In this document: in pieces, positions 1 through 6,983 of the stretch
Layout: each line of letters starts with the position of its first letter
Position numbering within the stretch: position 1 is the first letter of the stretch
Origin: Collinsella sp.
GTDB taxonomy: Bacteria; Actinomycetota; Coriobacteriia; Coriobacteriales; Coriobacteriaceae
Direction of reading: 5' to 3'
DNA length: 13,505 bases
Assembly (NCBI GenBank): GCA_022713905.1
Contig: JAIHTM010000047.1
Location: 1 to 13,505, forward strand
Program-made: the position numbers and the translations under genes
The notes under the pieces: model-generated
Told to the model about the DNA's origin: nothing
The model's input: only the letters and a program-made list of their open reading frames with translations
The model's database searches: none

Positions 1-95
1 CTTGTTTTCCATCAACGATGAAATGGACTAATTCCTACCGCTCTTTCGGACTAAAAACCAAACGCTCAACCGGTCTTAAAACCATTGAACATAAA

Positions 96-458
96 CAGCT
101 GGTGATGCCGATGCTCGCCGCGCGCCCGGGCTCGTGGAGGGAGACCCCCATACGTCCGGACTTCCCGGAGGACGTGCGCGAATGGCTCGACCGGGCCGAC
201 GGCCGGTGCCTGCGCGACAGCCTCAGGGTCATCGCCCAGGCCACCCTGGCCGCGGGCTTCGACAACGCCATGCTCGCCGCGTCCGATTCGATCGGGCTGC
301 GGCCCGAGGCCGGGCCCGCGGAAACAGACCTGGTGTCGCTCGCCCTGCGCCATCGGGACGGGGAACCGGACGGAACGGACGCCCAAGGGCCCGACCTGCT
401 GGACTACGACCGGTTCATCAACGGGGACGGGCCGGACGACGGGGAGGAGGGACGATGA
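96..458 (+). pseudogene. istA: 3' fragment of IS21-family transposase istA
   Basis: Only the C-terminal part (about 120 residues) of an IstA-type transposase is present. It ends in a YDRFI motif (about 393-422), as I remember for IS21 transposases of actinobacteria, and its TGA overlaps the ATG of the next istB gene (ATGA at 455-458), the usual istA-istB coupling. The catalytic DDE core and the helix-turn-helix region are absent. The frame stays open upstream to position 18, but base composition drops sharply left of about 100, so the first bases are probably unrelated sequence joined by a deletion or insertion. The identification rests on the overlap with istB plus the C-terminal motif. The exact left breakpoint is a guess. 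Confidence 0.7.
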
Positions 459-1240
459 GCGGGGGCGCCGATCCCAGGATCCCGGAGACCAGGAGGCGCC
501 GGGTCGAAACCATCGCCAAAAGCGAACGCGTCATGACGATGAGCAGGAGCCTGACGCTCACGCGCAGCGTCCTGGCCGAGCATATCGCCCGGGCCACGCC
601 CGCCCAGCTCGACTTCGTCGAGTCCTGGTTCGAGGCCGAGCTCGCCAGCCGCGAGCAATCCAAAAGGGCCCGCCTGCTCAAAGCCGCGGGGCTGCCCAAC
701 GCGAAGACCCTCGACGGCTACGACTGGTCGAACCTCAGGATGCCTCCGGACTGGGGGCGGGCCCAGCTCGAGGCCCTCGAGTTCGTCGACGGACGCGAGG
801 ACCTCGTGCTCCACGGCCCGGTCGGCACCGGCAAGAGCCATCTCGCCGTCGCCCCGGGAAGGCTCGCATGCATGAACGCAGTGCCCGTCAGGTTCTTCAC
901 CGCGTCCGGCCTGCTCATGCGCCTGAGGCGCGCCAAACAGGAGAACCGGCTCGACAGGGAGCTCGCGGGCATCGGGAAGGCGCGGCTCCTGATCATCGAC
1001 GAGTTCGGCTACATGCCCGTCGACGAGGAAGGCAGCCGGCTCCTGTTCCAGGTCATATCCGATTCCTACGAGACAAGGAGCATCATCCACGCCACCAACA
1101 TCGAGTCCGGCGGATGGGGCCGCGTCCTGGGCGACAAGAACATGGCCGCCGCGCTCATCGACCGCACCGTCCACCACGGCAGGCTCATCCGTTTCGAGGG
1201 CAGATCCTACCGCAGCGAGCACGCCCTCATGACCAGATAA
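455..1240 (+). CDS. istB: IS21-family transposition helper ATPase IstB (copy 1)
   Basis: A 261-aa AAA+ ATPase that in IS21 elements helps the IstA transposase assemble and select a target. Visible motifs are Walker A GPVGTGKS (121-128), Walker B LLIIDE (178-183), the IstB-typical EEGSRLLFQV segment (191-200), a sensor-like ATNIESGGWG (213-222) and DRTVHHG (236-242). Length is close to the usual 240-260 aa. The ATG at 455 overlaps the istA stop and follows GGAGGAGG at 443-450, which decides the start; an internal ATG at 533 would match the N-terminus of copy 2 but has no better ribosome binding site. The gene is intact, but its partner istA is truncated, so the element cannot move unaided. Confidence 0.88.
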   Translation: MSGGADPRIPETRRRRVETIAKSERVMTMSRSLTLTRSVLAEHIARATPAQLDFVESWFEAELASREQSKRARLLKAAGLPNAKTLDGYDWSNLRMPPDWGRAQLEALEFVDGREDLVLHGPVGTGKSHLAVAPGRLACMNAVPVRFFTASGLLMRLRRAKQENRLDRELAGIGKARLLIIDEFGYMPVDEEGSRLLFQVISDSYETRSIIHATNIESGGWGRVLGDKNMAAALIDRTVHHGRLIRFEGRSYRSEHALMTR

Positions 1241-1282
1241 ACCAACCAACGACAGGCAGGAACAGGCGGCGGGCCGGCCACA

Positions 1283-1362
1283 TGCCGAACATGCGGAAAA
1301 CCCGCTGCCGAAACCGCGGAAAAACACTGCTCATAATGCGGACGTCAACTTGCCAAAACACA
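1283..1362 (+). repeat. right terminus of IS21 element 1 with three spaced repeats
   Basis: Two 18-bp repeats, TGCCGAACATGCGGAAAA (1283-1300) and TGCCGAAACCGCGGAAAA (1306-1323), differ at three central bases and start 23 bp apart. A weaker third copy sharing ATGCGGA starts near 1328, 22 bp further on. The region closes with CTTGCCAAAACACA (1349-1362). That end closely matches CTTGACAAACACA at 2181-2193 behind the second istB. Multiple terminal repeats bound by IstA are known for IS21. I infer that the element ends at the CA at 1361-1362. Confidence 0.65.
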
Positions 1363-2082
1363 AAAGTGGACGAGATCATGCGTCTGGCCCGCCGGCTGCC
1401 ATTGACCAGGCAGGTGCTCGCCGACCAGCTCGAAACCGCGACCCCGGCCCAGATGGAGTTCGTGGACCGGTGGATGAACGCCGAGATCGAATCCAGGGAG
1501 GCGTCCAAACGCACGCGCCTGCCCGGACAGGCCGGCTTCCCCGCCGCCAAGGAACTCGACGACTACGACTGGGAGAACGTGCGCATGCCGGCGGACTGGC
1601 AGCGCAGCGGGCTCGAATCCCTCGGATTCCTCGACGGTCCGGAGGACGTGGTCATGTTCGGGCCTCCCGGCACCGGCAAGACCCACCTCGCCATCGCGTT
1701 GGGCAGGAAGGCCTGCCGGCAGGGCGTGCCGGTGCGGTTCTACACCGCCGCGGGCCTGGTCATGAGGCTCCTGCGCGCCAACACGGAAGGCAAACTCGAC
1801 CGGGAACCGCAAGCCATCGCCAAGGCCCGCATGATCGTCATCGACGAGCTCGGCTACGTGCCCATCGACGAGGAAGGCAGCAGACTCCTGTTCCAGGTCG
1901 TCACCAACGCGTACGAGACCCAGAGCATCGTCTACACCACCAACATCGAGTCCGGCGGATGGGGCAGGGTGTTCGGCGACCCCAACATGGCCGCCGCGAT
2001 CATCGATCGCACCGTCCACCACGGCAGGATGATCAGATTCGAGGGCGAATCCCACAGACGGACCCACGCCCTCATGCAATAA
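1363..2082 (+). pseudogene. istB: IS21-family helper ATPase IstB (copy 2), 5' end replaced
   Basis: A second IstB paralogue, clearly similar to copy 1 along its length. Counting from the ATG at 1378 (234 aa), it has Walker A GPPGTGKT (95-102), Walker B RMIVIDE (151-157), EEGSRLLFQV (165-174) and TTNIESGGWG (187-196). The first aligned residues match copy 1 from about its residue 29, so the native N-terminus and the whole istA are missing; the open frame runs back through the end of element 1. The possible starts are the ATG at 1336 inside the foreign terminus, a GTG at 1366 and the ATG at 1378. None has a convincing ribosome binding site. The ATPase core looks intact, so a shortened protein could be made, but I treat it as a truncated gene. 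Confidence 0.72.
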
Positions 2083-2110
2083 CAAAACAACCAAAACCAG
2101 ACGAAACCAG

Positions 2111-2193
2111 CCGACGGTAACCCGGTAAACAATTGACCGGTAACCCGGACAGCCACCCACGGTAGAACGGCACACCAGCGCTTGACAAACACA
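2111..2193 (+). repeat. right terminus of IS21 element 2 with three spaced repeats
   Basis: GGTAACCCGG occurs at 2116-2125 and 2139-2148 (23 bp apart). A diverged copy, GGTAGAACGG, lies at 2161-2170 (22 bp further). The terminus CTTGACAAACACA follows at 2181-2193. The repeat sequence differs from that of element 1, but number, spacing and distance to the end are the same, which supports reading both as IstA binding arrays at IS21 ends. Confidence 0.65.
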
Positions 2194-3136
2194 TTGTTTT
2201 AAAAACCGACGACCCGCGCCTCGGCCCGTCCATGCTGACGAACGGGGAGAGGACGCGGGTCGTCGACGCGATCAGGGGTGAATTCGGCCTGGCGACCTGT
2301 CTGGATGCCGTGGGGCTGAAACGCAGCACCTACTATTACGAGCGCGGCACGATCGCCGCGGGCGACAGGTACGCCGTGCTGCGGGCCCGCGTCGCGAGCC
2401 TGTTCGAGGATGGCGGGCGCGTATGGGGCTACCGGACCATCCACCGCATGCTGCGTCTCGACGAGACGGACCCGCTCGTCGTCTCGGAGAAGGTGGTGCG
2501 CCGGATCATGCGTGAGGAGGGACTGCGGCCAGTGTACCTGAGACGCCCGAAGCGGTGGAGCTCCTATGAGGGGGGGGGAGGAGGAGAGAGATCGGCGAGG
2601 CCCCGGCGAACCTCGTGGAGCGGGACTTCCACGCCGACGCGCCGAACGCGCTGTGGGTCACGGACGTCACCCAGTTCACTATGGACGGGTATAAGTGCTG
2701 GCTTTCCCCGGTGGTCGACTGCTTCGACGGGATGGTCGTCTCCTGGACCTTGTCGCGCTCCCCGAACGCCGACATGGCGAATCGGATGCTCCTTGACGCG
2801 GTCGCCACGCTCAGGGATGGGGAACATCCAATCATCCATTCCGACCGCGGCTGCCACTACCGGTGGGACGAATGGATTCGCATCTGCGAGGAACACGGGC
2901 TAATCCGGTCGATGAGCGTCAAGGGATGCAGCCCGGACAACGCAGCCGCCGAGGGGTTCTTCGGCAGGCTCAAGAACGAGTTCTTCTACGGGCGGGACTG
3001 GAGTGGCGTGGGCTACGAGGAGTTCCGCGAACGCTTATCCGCCTACCTGACCCACTACAATGAGACTAGGATTAAGAAGTCACTGGACTGGATGAGCCCC
3101 GTGCAATACCGCAAACACCTTGGACTGGCCGCCTGA
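2194..3136 (+). pseudogene. IS3-family transposase orfB, 5'-truncated and frameshifted
   Basis: The DDE integrase part of an IS3-family (probably IS150-group) transposase. The first half, from an ATG at 2232, has the usual STYYYERG and VWGYRTIHRML motifs. The frame then breaks at a G9 run (2570-2578) followed by GGA/GA repeats. The second half continues in the -1 frame to 3136 and holds the complete catalytic triad: D in VTDVT (2663-2665), D in HSDRG (2843-2845) and E in AAEGFF (2951-2953), with 35 residues between the last two. An open frame upstream of 2232 back to 2194 resembles the end of the orfA-orfB linker; orfA itself is missing. The frameshift is not at the usual orfA/orfB slip site, so it is probably inactivating, unless it reflects a homopolymer sequencing error. 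Confidence 0.85.
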
Positions 3137-3160
3137 CCGTCCAAAAAACATCCGCACTCC
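2194..3160 (+). mobile_element. IS3-family element remnant (right part)
   Basis: Contains orfB without orfA. The left side is cut at the end of IS21 element 2. The right end must lie shortly after the orfB stop at 3136, within the stretch of GACCGTCC, an A6 run and CATCCGCACTCCC (3135-3160). No matching left inverted repeat is available in the window, so the right boundary is approximate. Confidence 0.5.
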
Positions 3161-3185
3161 CTTATCCGTATCTGGATATTGTAGT

Positions 3186-3247
3186 AAAAAGCCCAAGATA
3201 AAGTTATGCAAATGTTACGGCTGTAACCAATGCGGTAGGTTATGGGC
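3186..3247 (-). terminator. probable intrinsic terminator behind the glycosyltransferase
   Basis: On the - strand a long imperfect hairpin can form. GCCC with ATAA at its base (complement of 3240-3247) pairs with TTAT and GGGC (complement of 3191-3200), with an inner stem GTTAC-AGCC-GTAAC (complement of 3214-3227). It is followed directly by five T (complement of 3186-3190). It sits about 70 bp behind the stop codon at 3316, the expected place for termination of the leftward transcript. The internal loops are sizeable, so strength is uncertain. Confidence 0.45.
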
Positions 3248-3315
3248 GTTGGACAGAAATGCAGAACGCTAGGAGGCGCATGTGCGCACTCAAAGAGATT
3301 TTCTGCGGCGCTTTC

Positions 3316-4347
3316 CTATTTCATATTTTTAATCTTGGCGTCGTAGACATATTTTTCGAGAAGGCGAATCTGCCGGGTTGCGGCACAGCGAATGCGTTGT
3401 GCGGGGCTGAGCTTGCTGATGAGTTCATTGAGTTCAGCCTTGTCCTTCTCATGCTGTTGTTGGCTTGCAGGTTCGCGGAAGTCTGGGGCGGTGGTTTCCT
3501 CGTGGAAGGCTCCGACGAGCGTGTAGTAGCTACGGCCCGGGCGCACTCCCTGTTCCAAGCACAGGCGGAAGTTCGCGGCTCCTGCGGCAAAGTTGTCGTG
3601 GTAGAAGCTGAAGCTACGTTCCTTGTGCGTCACTGAGCCGGCAGATTGCAGCCAATTGTAGAGATTTACGTTGAGATCGGCCACCTTGCGCATACGAGTG
3701 TACAGGTCGCCAGCCACCATCACGTCCTGCGCATACATGCCCTCTGGGAATCGAATCCCATCCCACAGCTCGCGCTTGTACAGCCGGCACCAGTTTGCCT
3801 CGTTGAAATAGCGGGCTTCGGTATTGCGGCCGAGTTTATCTCCGATCAGGCGCAGGCTTTTGCAGAACACGCTCTGGTATGCGGCGAGTGGGTGCTCGAA
3901 CACGGTGATTGTGCCGGGAGCTTCGGCGCCGATTTGAGATTCCTGAGCCACTTCGTCCAACTGGGAGACTCCGAACTGACGCCAACGCGCCTTGCTCATA
4001 TCCGCTCCGGAGTTTTGCAATGCGTGCAGCAGATATTCAATATTGCAGCGGTCGAGGATGTCGTCATTGTCGGCAAACGCGATGTATTCGCCACGTGCGG
4101 CGTCTAGTCCAGCGTTCTGGGCTTTGGCAATGCCGCCGTTCTCCTGATGAATCACAGTGATGCGGCTATCCTGCGCAGCGTACTCATCGCAGATTGCGGG
4201 GCTGGAGTCATTGGCCCCATCGTCCACCAGAATCACCTCAAGGTTCGTGTATGACTGCTGCAGAATCGAATCAATGCAGTAACGCAGGTAGTCCTCGGCA
4301 TTGTACACCGGCACGATGATGGAGATGAGGGGATCGGAGTTTGGCAA
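3316..4347 (-). CDS. family 2 glycosyltransferase (polysaccharide assembly)
   Basis: A 343-aa GT-A fold glycosyltransferase that should transfer a sugar from a nucleotide-sugar donor to a growing glycan at the cytoplasmic face of the membrane. The N-terminal domain shows ISIIVPVYNAEDYLRYCIDSI (8-28), the VDDGANDSS nucleotide loop (41-49), NGGIAKAQNAGLDAARGEYI (70-89) and the metal-binding ADNDD (92-96). The C-terminal half is less conserved and ends in a basic tail; there is no membrane segment. The start is a TTG at 4347: no in-frame ATG lies near, and AAAAGGAAA precedes it by about 11 nt. The truncated gene at 4447-5307 lies 99 bp upstream on the same strand. A dTDP-rhamnose operon nearby suggests a rhamnan or heteropolysaccharide context, but donor and acceptor cannot be read from the sequence. 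Confidence 0.9.
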   Translation of the reverse strand: MPNSDPLISIIVPVYNAEDYLRYCIDSILQQSYTNLEVILVDDGANDSSPAICDEYAAQDSRITVIHQENGGIAKAQNAGLDAARGEYIAFADNDDILDRCNIEYLLHALQNSGADMSKARWRQFGVSQLDEVAQESQIGAEAPGTITVFEHPLAAYQSVFCKSLRLIGDKLGRNTEARYFNEANWCRLYKRELWDGIRFPEGMYAQDVMVAGDLYTRMRKVADLNVNLYNWLQSAGSVTHKERSFSFYHDNFAAGAANFRLCLEQGVRPGRSYYTLVGAFHEETTAPDFREPASQQQHEKDKAELNELISKLSPAQRIRCAATRQIRLLEKYVYDAKIKNMK

Positions 4348-4365
4348 GGTTCGGTGTTTCCTTTT

Positions 4366-4409
4366 TCGATTATTCTATGTGGACATATCCAGTATGACAT
4401 GTTTCTTGA
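4366..4409 (-). promoter_or_regulatory. possible promoter of the glycosyltransferase gene
   Basis: On the - strand TAGAAT (complement of 4372-4377) is preceded, after 17 bp, by ATGTCA (complement of 4395-4400), which matches the -35 consensus at four of six positions. The inferred transcript start would leave a leader of about 20 nt holding the AAGGA before the TTG start. Weak evidence only. Confidence 0.3.
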
Positions 4410-4446
4410 TATTGTTTGCCGGAATCATCGTTCAATTGTGAGTGAA

Positions 4447-5307
4447 TCACGAAAGGCTACTGACCGTGATATGCGCCTTGAGGAACTCGTCGGTGGTGAA
4501 CAATCCGGAATAGTCACCGGACTGAATCTGGCTGATCAGCGATTCGTAATCAACGGTGTCTCCGGTTTGCAGCTCGGTGACGTCCTCTGCGTCTTCGGCA
4601 GATATAGAGGAGGGAGCGGTGACGGTGACGAATGCCCATCGTGTGGCCCACAGTTGCACGGGCGTATCGCCGATCTGATATCGCTCGATAAGACTGTTAC
4701 CGATATCTCCCGCATTGGTGTCGCTGGAGACTTTGAACGTGCACAGCGAGTAGTTTGGACGATCCTTGTCTGTGACGGTAATCGTGCTGTCGTCTACAGA
4801 GGTGCTGACTTCGTTATGCCAGGAATAGGGCAACGTGACGCGGTAGGAGTCGGTTTGCGCGCTGAGTGATGCCGTGACCTTGTCGCTGTATTGCCAGACG
4901 ATGTCGATGGTGTTGCTGCTTTGCCGCTGAATCCGGTCGTAATCGCCTACTGACGTCTTTGTCCAGGAATCGGTGAGCTTAGTGGTGTCTGGGATGTCGA
5001 GTTCATCGGCCATGCACGAACGCTGTGTTGCGCCATCCATTTGCCCCTTGGAGGCATGCAGCCATACTTTGCTGTGATTGGTGGAGCGTTTCCACGCGAA
5101 TGCATTAGGGGCGGGATTGTTTTGCGGCGCACATTTCAGCCACGCCTGATCCAGCTCGCCATCCAGATCAGTGGGCGAGGAATATGCCTCAGTCCAATCG
5201 CCTTGGGTCGGGTCGGCGACGGCGGTTTGTGCCGAGCTGGAATCCGACTTGTATTGCTGATTCTGAGATAACGTCTGAAGTGGCTTGGTTTTTGTTTCGC
5301 CTTTATA
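4447..5307 (-). pseudogene. C-terminal part of an unrecognised, probably exported protein, cut by an IS3 element
   Basis: About 286 residues end at a TGA (4447-4449). I do not recognise the family. The first 40 or so residues are a polar, Ser/Gln/Thr-rich stretch of the kind that links a membrane anchor to an outer domain. A Trp/Tyr/Thr/Asp-rich, acidic region follows with three Cys (in WLKCAP, RSCMAD and SLCTFK) and many short beta-like segments such as YRVTLPYSW, STITVTD and FVTVTAPSS. This composition suggests an extracellular beta-rich domain in an actinobacterium. The open frame runs on into the IS3 element at about 5308, but that part is the element's own sequence. The N-terminus, with any signal peptide or membrane helix, is not seen anywhere to the right, so it was lost. 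The glycosyltransferase lies downstream on the same strand. Confidence 0.6.
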
Positions 5308-6235
5308 GTGAGGCGGCTTGCGACGCTTGATTCGTATAATACTCGGTTTCCACCGCTTCCGGTGTCCCGTAGCCCAGGGGCCGGTGCAGCCGTTTCGAGT
5401 TCCGCCACGAGACCCGCCGGAACGTCGCCGGCCCCAGGTCCTTCGGATCATGGAAGGGCTTGCGCCGCCAGACGAGACCGGTCCTGTACGCGCCGTCGGC
5501 GGATTCGGCCATGGCGTTGTCGCGGGAGCCGCCGACCGTGCCGGTCGACGGCAGCATGCCGTATTCCATCACCCTGGCGGCGTACACCGTGCCGGTGTAC
5601 CGCACGCCATGATCGCCGTGGCGGGCGAGGCCGTCGGTCCCGCCGCGCGACGCGGCCCACGCGATCGCCTGCTCCAACGCCTGCAGGGGCGGCTCCTCCG
5701 TGTTCATGGTGGTGGCGCACGCCCGGCCCACGATCCGCCTGGCGAACATGTCGGTGACGGATGCGGTATACGCGGAGCGCCCGTCGGCCATGCGCCCGTA
5801 GGTGATGCCGGCCACGTGCGGCCGGTCCGGCGCCTCGGCCTCGAACTTGCGGTCCACCAGGTCGGGCCTGCCGCCCGTGCCCTTCGCGGGCTTGGTGGTG
5901 ACGGGCGTCTTTCCACGCCTGACGCCCTGCATGCCGAGCCCGCGCATGATGTCCATCACCTGGTCGCGGCCCGCTTCCCCGGGATCCCGGCCCTTGCTGA
6001 TGAGCCCATGCCGCACCTCGCGGCATCCGTACACGGCGGAGGACCCGCCGGCATGGATGTCCATGACGTCGCGGTCCGGCGCCTCGTGGCGCGCCCGCAT
6101 GCGGCTGACGGGCCTTGGCCTGGACATGCGGTAGCCGCGCGGCGTGGGGGAACCGCAGTCCGGCGCTTCGGACAGGACCTTGCAGATCGGCCCGGCCTTG
6201 AAACGGTTCCCGTATTCGTCGATGTACGCGGCCAT
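5303..6235 (-). pseudogene. IS3-family transposase orfB with a lost catalytic Asp
   Basis: A 310-aa DDE transposase of the IS3 family, starting at the ATG at 6235; a TTG directly before it is also possible. It begins AAYIDEYGNRF with the usual PICKVL motif. The integrase domain shows AGITYGRM (142-149), RHGDHGVRYTG (205-215) and RDNAMAES (238-245). The family has WVADITY at the first site; here the catalytic Asp is Gly143. Asp208 and Glu244 are kept, with the standard 35 residues between them. Many other positions also depart from the family (for example the region after PICKVL), so the gene is full-length and in frame but probably encodes an inactive enzyme. The ATG overlaps the orfA TGA (TGATG), the normal orfA/orfB layout. 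Confidence 0.82.
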
Positions 6236-6624
6236 CAACGCCGTGTCGGGTCGAGCCCGGCCGCGGAAAAAGCCGGAGCCGTCGTCGATATCTCGTTCGT
6301 CCGGCGCAATTCCGTGTTCTCCGCCCGCGGCCGCTTCGACTCCGCCATCGCCTCCTGCGCGGACCGCTTCGTCTCCGCGGCGGCCGTCGCGTCCGACCGG
6401 CCGTGCCGGCGCCGCAGTGATTCCGACGCCATCCCCGGATCCTTGGCGACCTGTTCGATCGCCTTCGTCTCCGACGAATACGACGACCTGGACTCCGTCA
6501 GCAACCTGACGGCCTTCGCCCGGAACTCCGGAGTGTATCGAGCGCCCTTTGCCATGGTTCCATCATCTCCCATCGAGTTAGAGGAAAAGCGGAACAAAAA
6601 ACAGGCCATATCAGTCGCACCTCA
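5308..6624 (-). mobile_element. IS3-family element, complete in length but degenerate
   Basis: Contains orfA and orfB in the normal order on the - strand. Candidate ends are TGAGG at 5308-5312 and its complement CCTCA at 6620-6624, giving about 1.3 kb, which is normal for IS3. Behind these ends GCGAC and TGAT recur in the same order but with a gap, so the inverted repeat is only partly convincing. No clear target duplication was found. The element separates the exported-protein remnant from whatever once preceded it. Confidence 0.5.
6235..6555 (-). CDS. IS3-family transposase orfA (HTH protein)
   Basis: A 106-aa protein with the IS3/IS911 orfA pattern: AKGARYTPEFRAKAVRLLTE at the N-terminus, a helix-turn-helix region around AIEQVAKDPGMASESLRRR (about 32-50) and a charged C-terminal helix (about 65-90) that would form a leucine-zipper-like coil. 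The ATG at 6555 is chosen because the family starts with this motif; the frame is open further up, but that extension has no family similarity. The usual C-terminal motif before the frameshift region is altered (ISTTAPAFSAAGLDP), in keeping with the decay of orfB. Confidence 0.82.
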   Translation of the reverse strand: MAKGARYTPEFRAKAVRLLTESRSSYSSETKAIEQVAKDPGMASESLRRRHGRSDATAAAETKRSAQEAMAESKRPRAENTELRRTNEISTTAPAFSAAGLDPTRR

Positions 6625-6790
6625 GTTGCTCGATTGTGGTGTGTTTCTGCGAGTTGGCGTCCACAGTACGAGCTGGTGACTTTTTCTTGAACTCCCTGAT
6701 TGGGAGGAACAAGTATGCTTGAAACATCGTTGTGCGTTTTACTGCGCCCGTGCCTTTAAGGAGGCGCATTGTTGACCAGCGACCGATTTA
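6625..6790. other. stretch without a supported gene; one hairpin and one weak frame
   Basis: A - strand frame from an ATG at 6769 encodes about 48 residues up to the IS3 end, then stops inside the element at 6611. It includes a hydrophobic FQAYLFLPI followed by a basic stretch. It starts 21 bp after the stop of the 54-aa gene but has no ribosome binding site, so I do not call it. An inverted repeat lies at 6686-6713 (CTTG-aa-CTCCC-tgatt-GGGAG-gaa-CAAG). Confidence 0.3.
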
Positions 6791-6955
6791 TCAGCGATAA
6801 TCTTTCCCATTTTCTTTGCGGAGCGTTGCAAGCGTCTTGTCCTTGCGTGCCTTTCGTCCGTCCTTATTCCGAATGGTGCCGGTTGGAAGATCGTGCTTCT
6901 TTTCATACGTGCCGACAGTGCAGTCGCTTCTTGTCTTACGAACTTTGCCGAACAT
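6791..6955 (-). CDS. small basic protein of unknown function (54 aa)
   Basis: A 54-aa protein rich in Lys and Arg (17 of 54, against 7 acidic residues). The ATG at 6955 is preceded by AAAGGAG with a 7-nt gap, one of the best ribosome binding sites in the window, which is the main reason to call it. The centre, YEKKHDLPTGTIRN (17-30), resembles the turn and second helix of a helix-turn-helix, and RKARKDKTLATLRKE (34-48) is a basic segment. A DNA- or RNA-binding role is therefore conceivable but unproven. It lies 28 bp behind the end of another - strand gene remnant, so the two were probably co-transcribed. I do not recognise a named family. Confidence 0.6.
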   Translation of the reverse strand: MFGKVRKTRSDCTVGTYEKKHDLPTGTIRNKDGRKARKDKTLATLRKENGKDYR

Positions 6956-6983
6956 AATCCGTCTCCTTTGGCTTTAGGCTATT

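Larger units (their letters stand above)
96..1362 (+). mobile_element. IS21-family element 1, left-truncated
   Basis: It contains the istA tail, intact istB and the right terminus. The left two thirds (istA start, catalytic core, left inverted repeat) are not in the window. The right boundary is supported by similarity to the terminus at 2181-2193. The left boundary is placed only by a composition change near position 100. The right end falls directly against coding sequence of a second istB, as if element 1 had inserted into element 2. Confidence 0.6.
1363..2193 (+). mobile_element. IS21-family element 2, left-truncated remnant
   Basis: Consists of most of istB and the right terminus. It is bounded on the left by the end of element 1 and on the right by a truncated IS3-family orfB. 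The junction at 2193/2194 lies exactly at the inferred IS21 end, consistent with element 2 having inserted into the IS3 element before element 1 inserted into element 2. Confidence 0.6.

Noticed and set aside
2..36. Possible C-terminal end of a + strand gene (LFSINDEMD then stop) at the window start
   Set aside because: Too short to support; composition suggests non-IS sequence, but nothing identifies a gene.
404..1327. Long open frame on the - strand across istB copy 1 (and a similar one across copy 2 at 1345-2175)
   Set aside because: Antisense to genes with clear family motifs; in high-GC DNA such frames arise from codon bias, and their translations show no domain of their own.
2116..2170. 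Short regularly spaced repeats as a CRISPR array
   Set aside because: Units are only about 10 bp, three in number, and sit at an IS21 end; no cas genes are present.
2182..2205. TTGACA-containing stretch before the IS3 orfB as a promoter
   Set aside because: No -10 at proper distance, and the TTGACA belongs to the IS21 terminus shared with the other element.
3259..3636. A + strand frame with AGGAGG just before an ATG at about 3280
   Set aside because: It runs antisense into the glycosyltransferase, the ribosome binding site is only 3 nt from the ATG, and no family features are visible.
5318..6679. A 453-codon + strand frame across the IS3 element
   Set aside because: It is antisense to orfA and orfB, which have recognisable transposase motifs, and its translation is repetitive Pro/Ala/Arg-rich without a domain.
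6686..6713. Hairpin as an intrinsic terminator
   Set aside because: The T run is upstream of the stem on the + strand and reads as A on the - strand, so neither direction has a T tail after the stem.
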